A DNA stretch of 64,000 nucleotides from Thiomicrorhabdus sp. Milos-T2 (GCF_000702325.1 NZ_KL370891.1:1693306-1757305); one strand, 5' to 3'; shown: positions 1 through 10,788, numbered from the stretch's first letter. A program made the numbers and translations. The notes: generated by a model from the sequence alone, not told the origin.

Positions 1-3000
1 GTGGTAATACAGTTTGAGCTCCCGCTTCAGAAAGCATAGCAATAGTAGCCATACCAATATCACTAAACAGTCTTTCAGAACCACAGCCAGGAAAATAGAA
101 AACTGCATCAGAATCTTCATTTACCTTAGCAGGGTCTGAAACAATAGGCACAATGGTGCTGTCTTCCAGTCCAAGCACCGCTCGCATGGTTGGTTGATTA
201 GGCCCAGTGTTAAGAGGTTTCTTCACAAAATTAATGACCTGCTGTTGAACAGGAGCAATGCTTGAAGATTTTCCTGGTATATAGCTAGTTGAGTCTTTCT
301 TCACCAGCCCCATTGAACGGAACATTTTGTTACCCAGAGTAATAAAGTTTGCACTCCAACCAATCATTGCTTTACGCATCAGTTTAATGGTCACTGGATT
401 CTTAGTATTTAGAAACCATAAAGCAGCTTTGGTGGTAATAGAGAAACGTTTTTTACCCATTTTAGTTAAGATATTTCGCATACGTATAGAAACATCACCA
501 AAATCGATATCTACAGGACAAGGTGCTTCACAGTGATGGCAGGTTGTACAATGATCAGCCACATCATTCATAGCATCAAAATGCTGTAATGAAATACCAC
601 GACGGGTTTGCTCTTCATACAAAAAGGCTTCTATCACTTGCCCTGTTGCTAAAATTTTATTGCGTGGAGAATAAAGTAAATTTGCTCTTGGAATATGCGT
701 CTGGCAAACAGGTTTACATTTACCGCAACGTAAACAATCCTTAATATCATTATTAAGCTCATCAAGCTCATTGGCTTCTAAAATAATCGCTTCTTGATTG
801 ACTAAACTTAATGAAGGTGTATAAGCATTATCTAAACCTGAACCAGGTAATAATTTACCTTTATTGAAATGGCCTTTTGGATCAACCTCTTTCTTGTATT
901 TTACAAAAGCTTCTATCTTAGAAGGCTCTAAATACTGGAATTTAGTTAACCCTATTCCATGCTCTCCTGAGATAACACCACCTAATCGGTGAGCAATTTC
1001 CATGATACGGTCAACTAATGTTTCAGCAAGATGCACCATTTCATAGTTTCCTGAATGAACAGGGATGTTGGTGTGAATATTTCCATCACCAGCATGCATA
1101 TGTAAAGCAACAAAAAGTCGTGCATTACGAATCTCTGCATGAATCGTATCTAACTTATTATGTAACGCCTCAAAATCATGGCCAAGGAAGGTTTTTGCCA
1201 AAAATTCTTTTACTTCAGTTCTATAAGAAAGTACGGTTTCTCGACGTAAGAATAAACCAGCTAAAGTATCACCTTCGCGGATATTTACATGAAACTCCTC
1301 TGCTAAAAGATCCAAACACTCATTAGCTGGGCTATGTAAACGTTCTAACTTACCTAACCAGCGAGCCTTAACCGTCTTAAAATGTTCTAGCGTTTCTTCA
1401 ACCTTACCTCTAAAGTAATTAGCAGGACCAGAGATATCTTCAAAATCATCTGCCTGACTAAATTCCGGAATATCACCTTCAAAGTATTCAATATAAGCAT
1501 TCAAAATATCAACCTTGTTCTTGATAGACATCTCGATATTGATTTTCTCAATTTCAACATTGTATTCATTCAATCTATCAAGCGGTATAACAACATCTTC
1601 ATTGATCTTAAAGGCGTTAGTATGTGAAGAAATCGCCGCTGTACGTGAACGATCTAACCAAAAACGTTTACGAGCTTCATCACTTACTGCAATGAAACCT
1701 TCTGCATTTCGTTTATTGGCTAATGCCACAATTTCAGTACAAGTATTCGCAACTTCAAAGCCATTTTCGCCACAAATATCAGCAAGAAGTAACATCTTAG
1801 GAAGTTCTTTACGACTGGCTTTTGTATTATATTTTACGGCTTTAATATAACGATCATCTAAATGCTCTAGCCCTGCAATTAAGATACCTTCTTTTTTCTT
1901 AGACTCAATATAATCAAGGATTTCAACGATAGCAGGAACCGCTAAACTTAAATCGGTTCCAAAAAACTCTAAGCATACAGTACGAGTATGAGATGGCATA
2001 CGATGCACAATAAATTTTGATGAGGTAATTAAGCCGTCACACCCCTCTTTCTGAATACCTGGCAACCCACTTAAAAACTTGTCCGTAACATCTTTACCCA
2101 GGCCTGCTTGTCTAAAACCTGAACCCGGAATCTCTAAACGTTCGGTTTCGCCTATCTGAGTACTACCATCTTTTTCAAAACGACGAATATCAAAAATAAC
2201 CGTATTTTGATCTTGTAGCTTTCCTAAATTGTGATTAACACGCTCGACTTCTAACCATTTAGCATCTGGAGTAACCATTCTCCATGAAGCCAAGTTATCA
2301 AGAGTTGTCCCCCACAAAACCGCTTTTTTTCCACCAGCATTCATGGATATATTTCCACCAATGGTGGAGGCATCATGTGACGTTGGATCAACCGCAAATA
2401 CATAACCAAAACGCTCAGCTTGTTCAGCTACACGTTTAGTTACCACACCCGCTCCAGTGCGTACCGTTGGAACCTTACCAATCATGGGTAATTCAACTTG
2501 TTCCACTAAACTCATAAATTCAAGTTTTTCAGTATTAATTACTGCGGTATTCTGGTGCAAAGGAATCGCACCACCAGTATAACCTGTACCTCCACCACGT
2601 GGAATAATGGTTAACTCTAAATCAATACATGCCTGAACCATTTCAATGGTTTCTTGCTCTGTATCTGGAGATAGCACCACTAACGGTAATTCAACACGCC
2701 AATCAGTTGCATCTGTCGCATGTGAAACACGAGCTAAACCACTAAAATCAACATTGTCTTCACGAGTACATTTTTTTAAACGTTTCAGCACTTTTTGACG
2801 AAGCAGAACTTGCTTAGGAAACCATTCTTCAAACTCAATAACGGCATTACGAGTAGATCCTAACAATTCAGCAGCTGTCTCATTTCCATTTAGACGTTTT
2901 TCTACTTCTTTAAGTCGGTGCTTTAGAGCGTTTATAAGAGCATCACGACGTTTAGGGTTCTCGATTAAATCGTCTTGAATATATGGGTTACGACTAACCA

Positions 3001-3184
3001 CCCACATGTCACCTAAAACCTCAAACAACATACGAGCAGAACGCCCGGTATTACGAGTTTGACGTAATGATTCTATTGTCGTCCAGCACTGTTCACCTAA
3101 AAATCTCAATACAATTTCTTTGTCTGAGAATGAGGTATAGTTATAAGGAATTTCTCGAATACGTTTAGTCGGATTTGGACTCAT
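1..3184 (-). CDS. FAD/Fe-S oxidoreductase, DUF3683 family (3' end outside window)
   Basis: At least 1061 codons are present; the C-terminus runs off the left edge. I translated it by hand from ATG at 3184. An N-terminal region resembling DUF3683 is followed near residue 195 by the FAD-binding signature [12 protein letters not shown], as in the D-lactate/glycolate dehydrogenase flavin fold. Two ferredoxin-like 4Fe-4S motifs follow: [11 protein letters not shown] near residue 815 and [12 protein letters not shown] near 878. Near residue 1030 there is a cysteine-rich CCG motif, [10 protein letters not shown], of the heterodisulfide-reductase/GlpC type. Such fusions are probably membrane-associated 2-hydroxyacid (lactate- or glycolate-like) dehydrogenases feeding quinones, but the substrate cannot be read from sequence. 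It lies downstream of der on the same strand, separated by about 140 bp. Confidence 0.85.
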   Translation of the reverse strand, partial: MSPNPTKRIREIPYNYTSFSDKEIVLRFLGEQCWTTIESLRQTRNTGRSARMLFEVLGDMWVVSRNPYIQDDLIENPKRRDALINALKHRLKEVEKRLNGNETAAELLGSTRNAVIEFEEWFPKQVLLRQKVLKRLKKCTREDNVDFSGLARVSHATDATDWRVELPLVVLSPDTEQETIEMVQACIDLELTIIPRGGGTGYTGGAIPLHQNTAVINTEKLEFMSLVEQVELPMIGKVPTVRTGAGVVTKRVAEQAERFGYVFAVDPTSHDASTIGGNISMNAGGKKAVLWGTTLDNLASWRMVTPDAKWLEVERVNHNLGKLQDQNTVIFDIRRFEKDGSTQIGETERLEIPGSGFRQAGLGKDVTDKFLSGLPGIQKEGCDGLITSSKFIVHRMPSHTRTVCLEFFGTDLSLAVPAIVEILDYIESKKKEGILIAGLEHLDDRYIKAVKYNTKASRKELPKMLLLADICGENGFEVANTCTEIVALANKRNAEGFIAVSDEARKRFWLDRSRTAAISSHTNAFKINEDVVIPLDRLNEYNVEIEKINIEMSIKNKVDILNAYIEYFEGDIPEFSQADDFEDISGPANYFRGKVEETLEHFKTVKARWLGKLERLHSPANECLDLLAEEFHVNIREGDTLAGLFLRRETVLSYRTEVKEFLAKTFLGHDFEALHNKLDTIHAEIRNARLFVALHMHAGDGNIHTNIPVHSGNYEMVHLAETLVDRIMEIAHRLGGVISGEHGIGLTKFQYLEPSKIEAFVKYKKEVDPKGHFNKGKLLPGSGLDNAYTPSLSLVNQEAIILEANELDELNNDIKDCLRCGKCKPVCQTHIPRANLLYSPRNKILATGQVIEAFLYEEQTRRGISLQHFDAMNDVADHCTTCHHCEAPCPVDIDFGDVSIRMRNILTKMGKKRFSITTKAALWFLNTKNPVTIKLMRKAMIGWSANFITLGNKMFRSMGLVKKDSTSYIPGKSSSIAPVQQQVINFVKKPLNTGPNQPTMRAVLGLEDSTIVPIVSDPAKVNEDSDAVFYFPGCGSERLFSDIGMATIAMLSEAGAQTVLP

Positions 3185-3324
3185 GATATTGATTAAACTC
3201 TTTGTTTATGAGATTAGACAAATAAAGACCTTTAAAAGGTCTCAATATTTAGAATTATAAATTACTAAAACTTAAATTAATCACGACAAGTATTAACATA
3301 ATATTTAAGTTAATAAAATTGGAT

Positions 3325-4755
3325 TTAACTACGTCTTTTAGTTGGCTTTTTCTTTTTCTTGAGTTTCGCTTTCATTTCAGACTTTTCTTGACGACCTGAA
3401 AGACGCGAACTAGGTTTACTTTTTCGGCCTTCAAAAGGGTTAGCGGCTGCTTTGTACTCAACAGTTACAGGAGTCCCTACCCATTTAAAGGCTTTACGAA
3501 ATACATTTACCAAATATTTCGTATAGGCCGCGGGAAGCTTGTCAACTTGCGTTCCATGAACAATCACTCTTGGAGGATTTAATCCACCTAAATGTGCGTA
3601 TCTTAACTTTACTCTACGCCCACCAATCAATGGTGGCTGATGATCAAGAACAGCTTGTTCTAAAACTCGGTTTAAATCAGATGTGGAAACACGTTTAAAT
3701 GCTGCTAAGTGAACCGCATCAATCGTTTTAAAAAGATCACCAACACCTGTTCCGTGAAGGGCAGAAATTAAATGTTGTTTAGCATAGTCAGCAAACTGAA
3801 TACGAAAACTTAGCTCATTTTTAACCCAATCTTTTTGTTCGGTAGATAAGTTATCCCATTTATTAACCGCAATAACTAATCCACGGCCTGATTCAATGGC
3901 TAACCCCAACAAAGTTAAATCTTGATCCGTTAACCCTTCAGAACCATCAATAAGCACGATAACCACATGAGAGTCAGCCATAGCTTCCATTGCTTTGATA
4001 ATACTAAACTTTTCAATTTTTTCTTTTATATTTTTACGACGACGAATCCCTGCCGTATCAATTAATGTATAAGGTTTTCCATCACGTTCAAAAGGAACAA
4101 AAATACTGTCTCTAGTGGTCCCCGGCATATCAAAGGCTACAACTCTATCTTCACCAATCATACGATTAATTAAGGTTGATTTACCCACATTAGGACGCCC
4201 AACAACTGCAACCCTAACACCAGGGTGGTCGTCTAGATCAAAGTCATCTTCAACATCTGGTTCTGGTAATTCACTTAAAACATGATCTATTGCATCCGCA
4301 ACATTGTCACCGTGAGCTGAAGAAATAGTTAAAGGGTCACCTAGACCTAGCTGAAAGAAATCCGAAGTAATCAAAGATTGATCACAACCTTCCGCTTTAT
4401 TAACCAGAACATAGACAGGTTTATCAAACTGGCGAATATAGTTAGCAATAACCTCATCAGCAGGAACAATACCCTGACGTCCATCGACAAGAAAAAGAAC
4501 GGCATCCGCTTCTTCCAAGGCGGCACGAACCTGATCCGCCATAAGAGGATCTACTCCCTCTATCTCGCCACTTAAACCACCTGTATCAACCACAATATAA
4601 GGAGCTTTACCTAAGCGCCCAGTTCCATATTGTCTATCTCGGGTTAAGCCTGGGTAGTCAGCGACAATCGCATCTCTAGTGCGAGTTAAACGATTAAATA
4701 GCGTAGACTTTCCTACGTTTGGACGCCCTATTAAGGCGATTACAGGTTTGCTCAT
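3325..4755 (-). CDS. der: Ribosome biogenesis GTPase Der (EngA)
   Basis: Der is a double GTPase needed for 50S subunit maturation. At 476 aa it has the normal length. Two G domains are visible: first P-loop GRPNVGKS at residues 10-17 with DTGG following, and second P-loop GRPNVGKS at 186-193 with DTAG and NKWD. The first NKxD box reads NKAE. A KH-like C-terminal domain is followed by a very lysine-rich tail (KLKKKKKPTKRRS) of the type that contacts rRNA. It follows bamB with 14 bp between them, in the conserved hisS-yfgM-bamB-der order, so it is probably cotranscribed. Confidence 0.97.
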   Translation of the reverse strand: MSKPVIALIGRPNVGKSTLFNRLTRTRDAIVADYPGLTRDRQYGTGRLGKAPYIVVDTGGLSGEIEGVDPLMADQVRAALEEADAVLFLVDGRQGIVPADEVIANYIRQFDKPVYVLVNKAEGCDQSLITSDFFQLGLGDPLTISSAHGDNVADAIDHVLSELPEPDVEDDFDLDDHPGVRVAVVGRPNVGKSTLINRMIGEDRVVAFDMPGTTRDSIFVPFERDGKPYTLIDTAGIRRRKNIKEKIEKFSIIKAMEAMADSHVVIVLIDGSEGLTDQDLTLLGLAIESGRGLVIAVNKWDNLSTEQKDWVKNELSFRIQFADYAKQHLISALHGTGVGDLFKTIDAVHLAAFKRVSTSDLNRVLEQAVLDHQPPLIGGRRVKLRYAHLGGLNPPRVIVHGTQVDKLPAAYTKYLVNVFRKAFKWVGTPVTVEYKAAANPFEGRKSKPSSRLSGRQEKSEMKAKLKKKKKPTKRRS

Positions 4756-4769
4756 TCTATATATTTACC

Positions 4770-6128
4770 TTAAAACGGCCAGAAATCTGACAGTTTAAAA
4801 TTCCACCATGAATCGTCTTTTTTAGAGCTTTCATCATTTTTAGTTTTGTCATCACCAGATTGTTTATCTGTCTGAGTTTGTTCTGTTACGGGTTGTTCTT
4901 TTACAGGTGCTTTTGCTTGCGTATCTTCGTGTTCAATTTTGAATAGCTTTAAGTCAGATGGTGTCACATCATAACTAGTAATTACGCCTTCATCATCAAG
5001 TAAATAAATTCTATTTCCTTCCGAAAAAACTCGTAAAATACGATTCCCATCTCCATATTCATTACTGTGTTTAGCACGAGCAATTTCAACCCCTTGAGTT
5101 TTATTAAGCCAGTGTAAATAACCCCAACCATCAACCGCTAAAATATCTTCCTTAGCTATACTTAAATCACCCACTAAACGATTTTTAAAAGCATTCTGCT
5201 TCCATAAACTAACGCCACTAAACATATCAAATGCGTGCAGTACATCTTTTTCATCAACCACATAAACTGAAGAATCATCAACGACAAAGTCTCGATAACC
5301 TGAAAGTTCTTTAACAAAGTAAAAATTACCACTTTCAGGATTGATAGATGCAAACTTGCCGTGATAACCCAAAACAAATAGACGATCATTTTTAATGATT
5401 AAATTTGCTTGAACATCAACGATACGTTCTAGATCAGTTCTGCCTTTAGGTACAGCAATTCTAGTTTCCCATAATAAGGCACCTGATTTAGCTGATAACG
5501 CTTGAACCATTCCTGATTCCCAACCAATAAAAAGTTTACCATCAGCATAAACAGGAGCTGGTGCACCTCTTAAGGATAGGTTTGGCATTTGATGTTCTAC
5601 AACCCAAATGACCTTCCCTGTTTTAGCATTTAGTGCATAAAGCTTACCATCTACCGTTCTTGTGAAGATTTTACGGTCTGCAACTAGTGGACGAGTCATG
5701 ACTTCACTTGAAAGTTGACTCTGCCATAAATACTCACCTGATTTTGCGGATACAGAAATTAACTGACCTTTTGATGTCCCAATCAAAAGTCGACCATTAT
5801 TTAAGGTTGGCCCGGCAACAATAGGTGAATCAAATTTTGACTCCCATTGAACTTGATCTGACCAACGTGAAGTATTACTTTTAATTAAAGAAACCAAATT
5901 ACCGGTTTCCGTTGCTACATAAATACTTTTATCATCTTCAGAAAAAAACAGCCCTTCGGAATCTCTATTTGGCATTGACTCTAACTTAACTTGCCAGTTT
6001 TTATGAAGAGAATAATCAGATTCCATTGGCGCCATATAAGGTTCAACCAGTGGTTTTGATGTTGAACACCCAGCTAAAAGGGAAACTCCTGCAGCCAAAG
6101 CGAATACTAAGGTAAAACTTTTTTTCAT
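4770..6128 (-). CDS. bamB: Outer membrane assembly lipoprotein BamB
   Basis: BamB is the beta-propeller lipoprotein of the BAM complex, which inserts outer-membrane proteins. I start it at the ATG at 6128 (MKKSFTLVF), not the in-frame TTG at 6140, because that ATG begins the signal peptide and has GGAA just upstream. The lipobox LLAGC gives a mature N-terminal cysteine, and Ser-Thr-Ser after it fits outer-membrane sorting. Repeated blade motifs such as GKLYALNAKTGKVIW and SGALLWET are PQQ-like repeats. The last 60 residues form a charged, Gln/Lys/Asp-rich tail (QTQTDKQSGDDKTKNDESSKKDD) ending WNFKLSDFWPF, longer than in E. coli. It lies between yfgM and der. Confidence 0.95.
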   Translation of the reverse strand: MKKSFTLVFALAAGVSLLAGCSTSKPLVEPYMAPMESDYSLHKNWQVKLESMPNRDSEGLFFSEDDKSIYVATETGNLVSLIKSNTSRWSDQVQWESKFDSPIVAGPTLNNGRLLIGTSKGQLISVSAKSGEYLWQSQLSSEVMTRPLVADRKIFTRTVDGKLYALNAKTGKVIWVVEHQMPNLSLRGAPAPVYADGKLFIGWESGMVQALSAKSGALLWETRIAVPKGRTDLERIVDVQANLIIKNDRLFVLGYHGKFASINPESGNFYFVKELSGYRDFVVDDSSVYVVDEKDVLHAFDMFSGVSLWKQNAFKNRLVGDLSIAKEDILAVDGWGYLHWLNKTQGVEIARAKHSNEYGDGNRILRVFSEGNRIYLLDDEGVITSYDVTPSDLKLFKIEHEDTQAKAPVKEQPVTEQTQTDKQSGDDKTKNDESSKKDDSWWNFKLSDFWPF

Positions 6129-6201
6129 TCTAATTTCCAAGTAGGTTTATATTGAGGACTTTTATACGAGAGTAAGCACGAGTAAAAAGTCTCATATTGG
6201 A

Positions 6202-6843
6202 TTATTTTGCCAAATCATCCAATTGAATTTGAGCAAGCCCAAGTAAGTTCTTTTCTGTTTGCGGATTACTGACGACAGCAGTAAATGCATTAAATGCTTT
6301 TTCAACATCCTGTTTTTTTAGAGCCAATACACCGGACACATAATCTAACTCACCTTGAGCAGAACCATTTAATTGCATTTTTTGTAATGCCGAAATTTGT
6401 TCTTCAGCTTCGCTCATTTTGCCGTTATCACTTAAAATACGCGCTAAACGTATATGTGCTACCGTTTTTAGAGCTTCATCATCACTGTTTGCAATGACCC
6501 ATTTTAAATTTTCAACCGCCTCATCAATTTCCCCTTTTTCAAGATTGTATGTTGCATGCAACATAGCAGCACCTGCTGCATAAGGACTACTTGGCTGTTC
6601 TTGCATAAGCTTTAGCGCTTCACGAGAAACCTCTCCAAAACTGCCTTGCTGCAAGTTAACTTGAAGGTATTCATACATAGAAGAGGCATTCGCATTCTGG
6701 ACATATTGAGAATTCGTCCAATAACGCCAACCTGAAAAAGCGAGTACCACGACCAAAACGGCCGAAAGTAATTGCGTTCCATATTTATTCCACCAGCTTT
6801 TAAATGCTTCGATTTGCTCTTCTTCAGTTTCGTAACGACTCAT
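6202..6843 (-). CDS. yfgM: YfgM-like membrane-anchored TPR protein
   Basis: This is a 213-aa ancillary SecYEG-associated periplasmic protein. It has a short cytoplasmic N-terminus (MSRYETEEEQIEAFKSWW), one transmembrane segment at about residues 25-42 (LLSAVLVVVLAFSGW) and TPR-like helices to the end, matching the YfgM/BamB-associated TPR domain family. It sits between hisS and bamB as in most gammaproteobacteria. In E. coli YfgM links periplasmic chaperones to the translocon; that role is inferred from the family. A 185-bp repeat element separates it from hisS, which may interrupt readthrough. Confidence 0.9.
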   Translation of the reverse strand: MSRYETEEEQIEAFKSWWNKYGTQLLSAVLVVVLAFSGWRYWTNSQYVQNANASSMYEYLQVNLQQGSFGEVSREALKLMQEQPSSPYAAGAAMLHATYNLEKGEIDEAVENLKWVIANSDDEALKTVAHIRLARILSDNGKMSEAEEQISALQKMQLNGSAQGELDYVSGVLALKKQDVEKAFNAFTAVVSNPQTEKNLLGLAQIQLDDLAK

Positions 6844-6931
6844 TTTGTTATAAACCCTTTGCTTTATCTATTTAATATATCTAGTTAAAATTTAATTACG
6901 CGTTATTAATTATGCGTTAAAAACACTATGT

Positions 6932-7116
6932 GAGACCTTTGCACGAGTGGGGCGCGAAAGAAAAATGTGGTAAAAATTGTCTGATTTAGGCGAAAAGCGT
7001 AGCTAATAGCTAGCTATTGGCAAGTTGTCGCCCAACGGAAGTGCCCTTGGGGTACAACAACAATCAGGCGATTTTTAACCATTTTTATTCGTGCATCCGT
7101 CTCGTGCAAAGGTCTC
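6932..7116 (+). mobile_element. MITE copy A (185 bp, module 2)
   Basis: Ends are GAGACCTTTGCACGAG and CTCGTGCAAAGGTCTC, flanked by the 5-bp direct repeat TATGT (6927-6931 and 7117-7121). The central palindrome AATAGCTAGCTATT is present, and a 34-nt module-2 segment lies at 7025-7058. The right arm overlaps the 3' end of hisS and supplies its last codons. No transposase is encoded. Confidence 0.9.
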
Positions 7117-8374
7117 TATGTAAATGGCTAACCAACTCATCCCATTTAACAGTTTTCTGTTCAGCTTCTATTCGTAGAGACTTAATAGCCACTTCTTCAT
7201 TTTCAACCTCTTGCTCACCCATAACAATGGCAAAACTTGCTCCTGACTTATCGGCTTTTTTAAACTGGCTTTTAAAACTCCCTCCACCACAATTCATTTG
7301 CACATTAATCGCAGGAAAAGCATCTCTCAACATTTCGGAAATAACCAGGCCTGGTCTCGCCGTGTTTTCACCAACGGTAACAATGTATAAATCAGCTTGA
7401 GGTATAACAGGAATAAGCTCCTTATCTATAAGCAATGCCATTAAACGTTCTAACCCCATTGCAAAACCAACAGCAGGTGTTGTTTTACCGCCTATCTGTT
7501 CAACTAAGCCATCATAACGACCACCTGCACAAACTGTACCTTGAGCGCCTAATTCAGTGGTAACCCACTCAAATACTGTCCGATTATAATAATCTAAACC
7601 TCTTACTAAGTTAGGGTTCACAACATATGAAATTCCAAGATCATCAAGGTGAGATTTAACCGTTTCAAAGTGAATTTGTGACTCTTCATCAAGATGGTCA
7701 ATTAACTTTGGAGCACCCTCTACTAACGATGCCATATCAGGATTTTTAGTATCTAAAATTCTTAATGGATTACTTTCAAGCCTTCTTAAACTGTCTTCAT
7801 CCAAAGATTCTTTGTGCAAATTCAGATAATTCACTAACTTTTCACGATAAGCAATACGTGCTTCTTGACTTCCTAAAGAGTTAATTTGTAGTTCAAGGTT
7901 ATCTAAACCTAATTGATCCCATAAACGAGCCGTTAAAACAATGAGTTCTGCATCAATATCTGCTGTCGCTAAACCAAAAACCTCAACACCAAACTGATGA
8001 AATTGACGGTATCGTCCTTTTTGAGGTCTCTCATAGCGAAACATTGGGCCAGTATAGTAAAGTTTTTGAATTTGATTATGAGACAATCCATTCTGCACGA
8101 TTGCGCGAACACACCCCGCAGTCCCTTCTGGACGCAAGGTCAAACTTTCACCATTTCTATCGGCAAAGGTGTACATCTCTTTTTCAACAATATCCGTTAC
8201 TTCACCAATAGAACGTGCAAAAAGCTCAGTTTTTTCTACAATTGGCAAACGAATAGAATTAAAACCATATTGTTTTAATGTTCTTTCAGCGGTTGCAATA
8301 AGATAATCAAAGGCAACTGCCTCATCACCATATACATCATTCATACCTCTGATTGCTGAAATTTGTTTTGCCAT
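7085..8374 (-). CDS. hisS: Histidyl-tRNA synthetase
   Basis: HisRS is a class II synthetase that charges tRNA-His. The start is placed at the ATG at 8374 ([16 protein letters not shown]), because the 15 codons before it do not match the family. Visible motifs are RPEGTAG, motif 2 ([19 protein letters not shown]), the HisA motif GGRYDGL and motif 3 ([10 protein letters not shown]). At 429 aa it has near-normal length. The last ten residues ([10 protein letters not shown]) and the stop codon are encoded by inserted element A. Removing the element and one TSD copy would give a native ending of about SVFNA. ispG, normally upstream, is absent. Confidence 0.96.
   Translation of the reverse strand: MAKQISAIRGMNDVYGDEAVAFDYLIATAERTLKQYGFNSIRLPIVEKTELFARSIGEVTDIVEKEMYTFADRNGESLTLRPEGTAGCVRAIVQNGLSHNQIQKLYYTGPMFRYERPQKGRYRQFHQFGVEVFGLATADIDAELIVLTARLWDQLGLDNLELQINSLGSQEARIAYREKLVNYLNLHKESLDEDSLRRLESNPLRILDTKNPDMASLVEGAPKLIDHLDEESQIHFETVKSHLDDLGISYVVNPNLVRGLDYYNRTVFEWVTTELGAQGTVCAGGRYDGLVEQIGGKTTPAVGFAMGLERLMALLIDKELIPVIPQADLYIVTVGENTARPGLVISEMLRDAFPAINVQMNCGGGSFKSQFKKADKSGASFAIVMGEQEVENEEVAIKSLRIEAEQKTVKWDELVSHLHRDLCTRRMHE
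7344..7355. repeat. ACCAGGCCTGGT palindrome, in hisS
   Basis: Exact 12-mer. In hisS it is read in the frame CCA-GGC-CTG (Pro-Gly-Leu). See the genome-wide palindrome finding. Confidence 0.9.
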
Positions 8375-8434
8375 TATGTCTAATTCTCTTACTCTATTTA
8401 GTTTATTGAACGCTATCAATAAAGGATACTTGTT

Positions 8435-8711
8435 GAGACCTTTGTTCGAGAGGAAATCATGAGAAAAATTTTAACCGTTTTTACTCATAGAGACCTTTGC
8501 ACGAGATAGGTACGAAAGAAAAATGAGGTAAAATTTGCCTGATTCTCGACTTACCCCTTCGGGCGTCGAGTTCTTCGTTTGCGGCGGAAAACGCAGGGAA
8601 TAGCAAGCTATTCTCAAGGTTTTCAACAAAAAGCAGGTGAATTTTAACCATTTTTACTGGTACATACTCTCGTTCAAAGGTCTCTCATATATACTCTTAT
8701 AGAAAGGTCCT
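8435..8711 (+). mobile_element. Old, degraded MITE copy interrupted by copy B
   Basis: The left end GAGACCTTTGTTCGAG is followed by a large internal deletion and then right-arm sequence (TTTTAACCGTTTTTACTC) up to 8489. After copy B the right arm resumes (TATACTCTTATAGAAAGGTCC, 8690-8710), aligning with the consensus end. This is a nested insertion: copy B jumped into an older relative. Confidence 0.75.
8490..8684 (+). mobile_element. MITE copy B (195 bp, module 1)
   Basis: Perfect family ends with the 5-bp direct repeat TCATA on both sides (8485-8489 and 8685-8689). It carries the 36-nt module 1 at 8545-8580 (hairpin CTCGAC...GTCGAG) and lies where ispG would be expected, between rodZ and hisS. 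Confidence 0.9.
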
Positions 8712-8720
8712 ACTATTTAA

Positions 8721-9188
8721 TTACTCTTCAGGGGCAGGCAAGGTCATCTCTGTAGCCTGTTCTATACTTTTTATGACATTAGTTTGAGAAAAATCAATTC
8801 CTAAGCTATATAAAACCCAAATTATCAATGCAATTAAACTCACAATAAAAAACCATTTAATCGAACCACTGCTCATCAAAGGTTTACCACCCTTTTCGCT
8901 ATAACGGTGAATAGGCTGTAGATTGGTCACCACACTAGCACCGTCAGGGAATTCAGATTGGTATTCATCAATTTCTACATTTAACAAGTTGGCATAGTTA
9001 CGTAAATAACCTCTTTCAAAGGTACTTAAGTCTGATAATTTTAATGTAGAAGATTCAAATTTAGATAACTGCTCGACTGATAAATTTAACTTTTCAGCAA
9101 CCGCGTCTAAAGACAAACCGGCTTCATTACGTGACTCGTAAAGCGTCTCCGCAAGCTTAGTTTGATTATTTTCAACAGTCTCAGTCAT
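8721..9188 (-). CDS. rodZ: Short RodZ-like protein (HTH + one TM)
   Basis: This 155-aa protein has an N-terminal Cro/C1-like helix-turn-helix at about residues 12-70 (LYESRNEAGLSLDAVAEKLNLS) and one transmembrane helix at about 112-132 (FFIVSLIALIIWVLYSLG). It has only about 20 residues beyond the membrane. RodZ links MreB filaments to the cell-wall elongation machinery. Full-length RodZ proteins exceed 300 aa with a periplasmic beta domain, which is absent here. Position directly downstream of rlmN supports the identity. The reading frame ends cleanly, so this may be a genuinely short form. Repeat elements begin just beyond its 3' end. Confidence 0.8.
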   Translation of the reverse strand: MTETVENNQTKLAETLYESRNEAGLSLDAVAEKLNLSVEQLSKFESSTLKLSDLSTFERGYLRNYANLLNVEIDEYQSEFPDGASVVTNLQPIHRYSEKGGKPLMSSGSIKWFFIVSLIALIIWVLYSLGIDFSQTNVIKSIEQATEMTLPAPEE

Positions 9189-9211
9189 TTTAACTTTCCA
9201 TATAAAACTTA

Positions 9212-10366
9212 TTAGTTTAAGGGTTTTCCATCAAATTCAACTCTGTGAAGAGTGCGCTTAGTTCTATCTGAGACTTTACCGGCAAGTTGTCCACAAGCCG
9301 CATCAATATCATCACCACGAGTTTTTCTGACCGTTACATTCAAAGAGCCAGCCTCAAGAATTGCTCTAAAACGATGAATGGCATTATTTGAAGAACGCTT
9401 ATATTCAGTATTAGGAAAAGGGTTAAAAGGAATTAAATTCACTTTACAGGGTAAATCACGAAGCAGTTTAACCAGTTGCTCAGCATGTTCTGTTTTATCA
9501 TTAACCTTATCTAACATGACATATTCAACGGTAACATGCTTTTTACTGTGGCCACCTTCAACATAGCTATGAAGGCTAGGCATTAATACTTCTAGTGGAT
9601 ATTTCTGATTAATCGGCACTAAAATATCTCTTAAAGCGTTATTTGGTGCATGTAATGAAATAGCCAAACTAACATCAACTTCTTCTTTAATTTTATCAAT
9701 TGCCGGAACGACTCCTGCCGTACTAATGGTTACTCGTCTTTTAGATAAACCATATGCAAAATCATCCATCAAAATTCTAGCTGCCGGAAACGTATGCGTA
9801 ACGTTAAGCAAAGGTTCACCCATTCCCATAAAGACAACATTTGAAATTCTACGCTCTTCTTTTGGTTTACAACCTAAAGCTTTATTGGCCACCCACATTT
9901 GGGCAATAATCTCCCAATTTTCAAGGTTGCGATTGAAGCCTTGCTGACCGGTAGAACAAAAACTACACTCTAAAGCACACCCTACCTGAGAAGAAATACA
10001 CAAAGTACCTCGATTTTTTTCAGGGATAAAAACGGCCTCAACAGAATTATGGTTATCAACTTCAAGTAACCACTTAATTGTGCCATCTTCAGAAATTTGT
10101 TCGGCTACAATTTTAGGCGTTCTAACTTGCGCTACCATTAAAAGCTTTTCTCTTAAAGCTTTGCTTAAGTTAGTCATCTCTTCAAAGTCACTGACCCCAA
10201 ACTGATGAATCCATTTCATTACTTGACCGGCTCTAAAAGGCTTCTCTCCAATTGAGGTAAAGAAGGCTTCCATTGCTTTGCGATCCATACCTAAAAGGTC
10301 CATTTTTTCAGGCGGATTCTGCACATTATTGTCTGCAGATTTTTGAGTCACGTTGCTATTAGTCAT
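9212..10366 (-). CDS. rlmN: 23S rRNA/tRNA adenine-C2 methyltransferase RlmN
   Basis: RlmN is a radical-SAM enzyme that methylates A2503 of 23S rRNA and A37 of some tRNAs. The CX3CX2C cluster motif is at C130-C134-C137 ([11 protein letters not shown]), followed by STGQQGF and the SAM-binding GMGEPLLN region. The methyl-carrying cysteine is in the late motif AACGQLAG. At 384 aa it has normal length. Its ATG overlaps the ndk stop codon in a TAATG arrangement at 10364-10368, a strong sign of translational coupling. pilF, which usually follows, is missing, and rodZ starts 23 bp downstream. Confidence 0.96.
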   Translation of the reverse strand: MTNSNVTQKSADNNVQNPPEKMDLLGMDRKAMEAFFTSIGEKPFRAGQVMKWIHQFGVSDFEEMTNLSKALREKLLMVAQVRTPKIVAEQISEDGTIKWLLEVDNHNSVEAVFIPEKNRGTLCISSQVGCALECSFCSTGQQGFNRNLENWEIIAQMWVANKALGCKPKEERRISNVVFMGMGEPLLNVTHTFPAARILMDDFAYGLSKRRVTISTAGVVPAIDKIKEEVDVSLAISLHAPNNALRDILVPINQKYPLEVLMPSLHSYVEGGHSKKHVTVEYVMLDKVNDKTEHAEQLVKLLRDLPCKVNLIPFNPFPNTEYKRSSNNAIHRFRAILEAGSLNVTVRKTRGDDIDAACGQLAGKVSDRTKRTLHRVEFDGKPLN

Positions 10367-10788
10367 TAGTTTCTAGAGCACAATTCATTTTCATTAAAGA
10401 AAAAAGCGATTTCTCTAGCGGCACTTTCAGGCGAGTCAGAACCGTGTACTGAGTTTTCACGAACGGATAGCGCAAAATCTGCTCGAATCGTTCCTGCATC
10501 AGCTTTAGATGGATCAGTAACACCCATGATTTTACGATTTTTAGCAATCGCATCTTCGCCTTCTAAAACCTGAACAATAATAGGATTAGATAACATATAA
10601 GACACTAATGGCTCGTAAAAATCACGACCCTTATGTTCTGCATAAAACCCTTCTGCTTGTTCGACAGTTAAGCAAATCATTTTAGAGGCAACAACACGTA
10701 AACCATTATCTTCAAAACGTTGAGTAATCTGACCAATTAGATTTCGAGAAACCGCATCTGGCTTAATAATTGAGAATGTTCTTTGCAT
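10366..10788 (-). CDS. ndk: Nucleoside diphosphate kinase
   Basis: Ndk balances NTP and dNTP pools by a ping-pong phosphotransfer through a histidine. The catalytic motif is visible as [10 protein letters not shown] with His115, and the N-terminal family signature [13 protein letters not shown] is clear. At 140 aa it is typical. It is the first gene after a terminator hairpin that follows iscA, so it probably has its own promoter in 10789-10850. It is coupled to rlmN by a one-base overlap. Confidence 0.97.
   Translation of the reverse strand: MQRTFSIIKPDAVSRNLIGQITQRFEDNGLRVVASKMICLTVEQAEGFYAEHKGRDFYEPLVSYMLSNPIIVQVLEGEDAIAKNRKIMGVTDPSKADAGTIRADFALSVRENSVHGSDSPESAAREIAFFFNENELCSRN

Noticed and set aside
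1018-1326. Open frames antisense to the large FAD/Fe-S gene (also 327-536, 1515-1850)
   Set aside because: They lie opposite a long, motif-rich coding frame and show no domain pattern or ribosome site.
7017-7400. Open frame running through MITE copy A and antisense to hisS
   Set aside because: It lies in repeat sequence and opposite a real gene. Similar frames recur in other copies because they share DNA, not because they encode protein.
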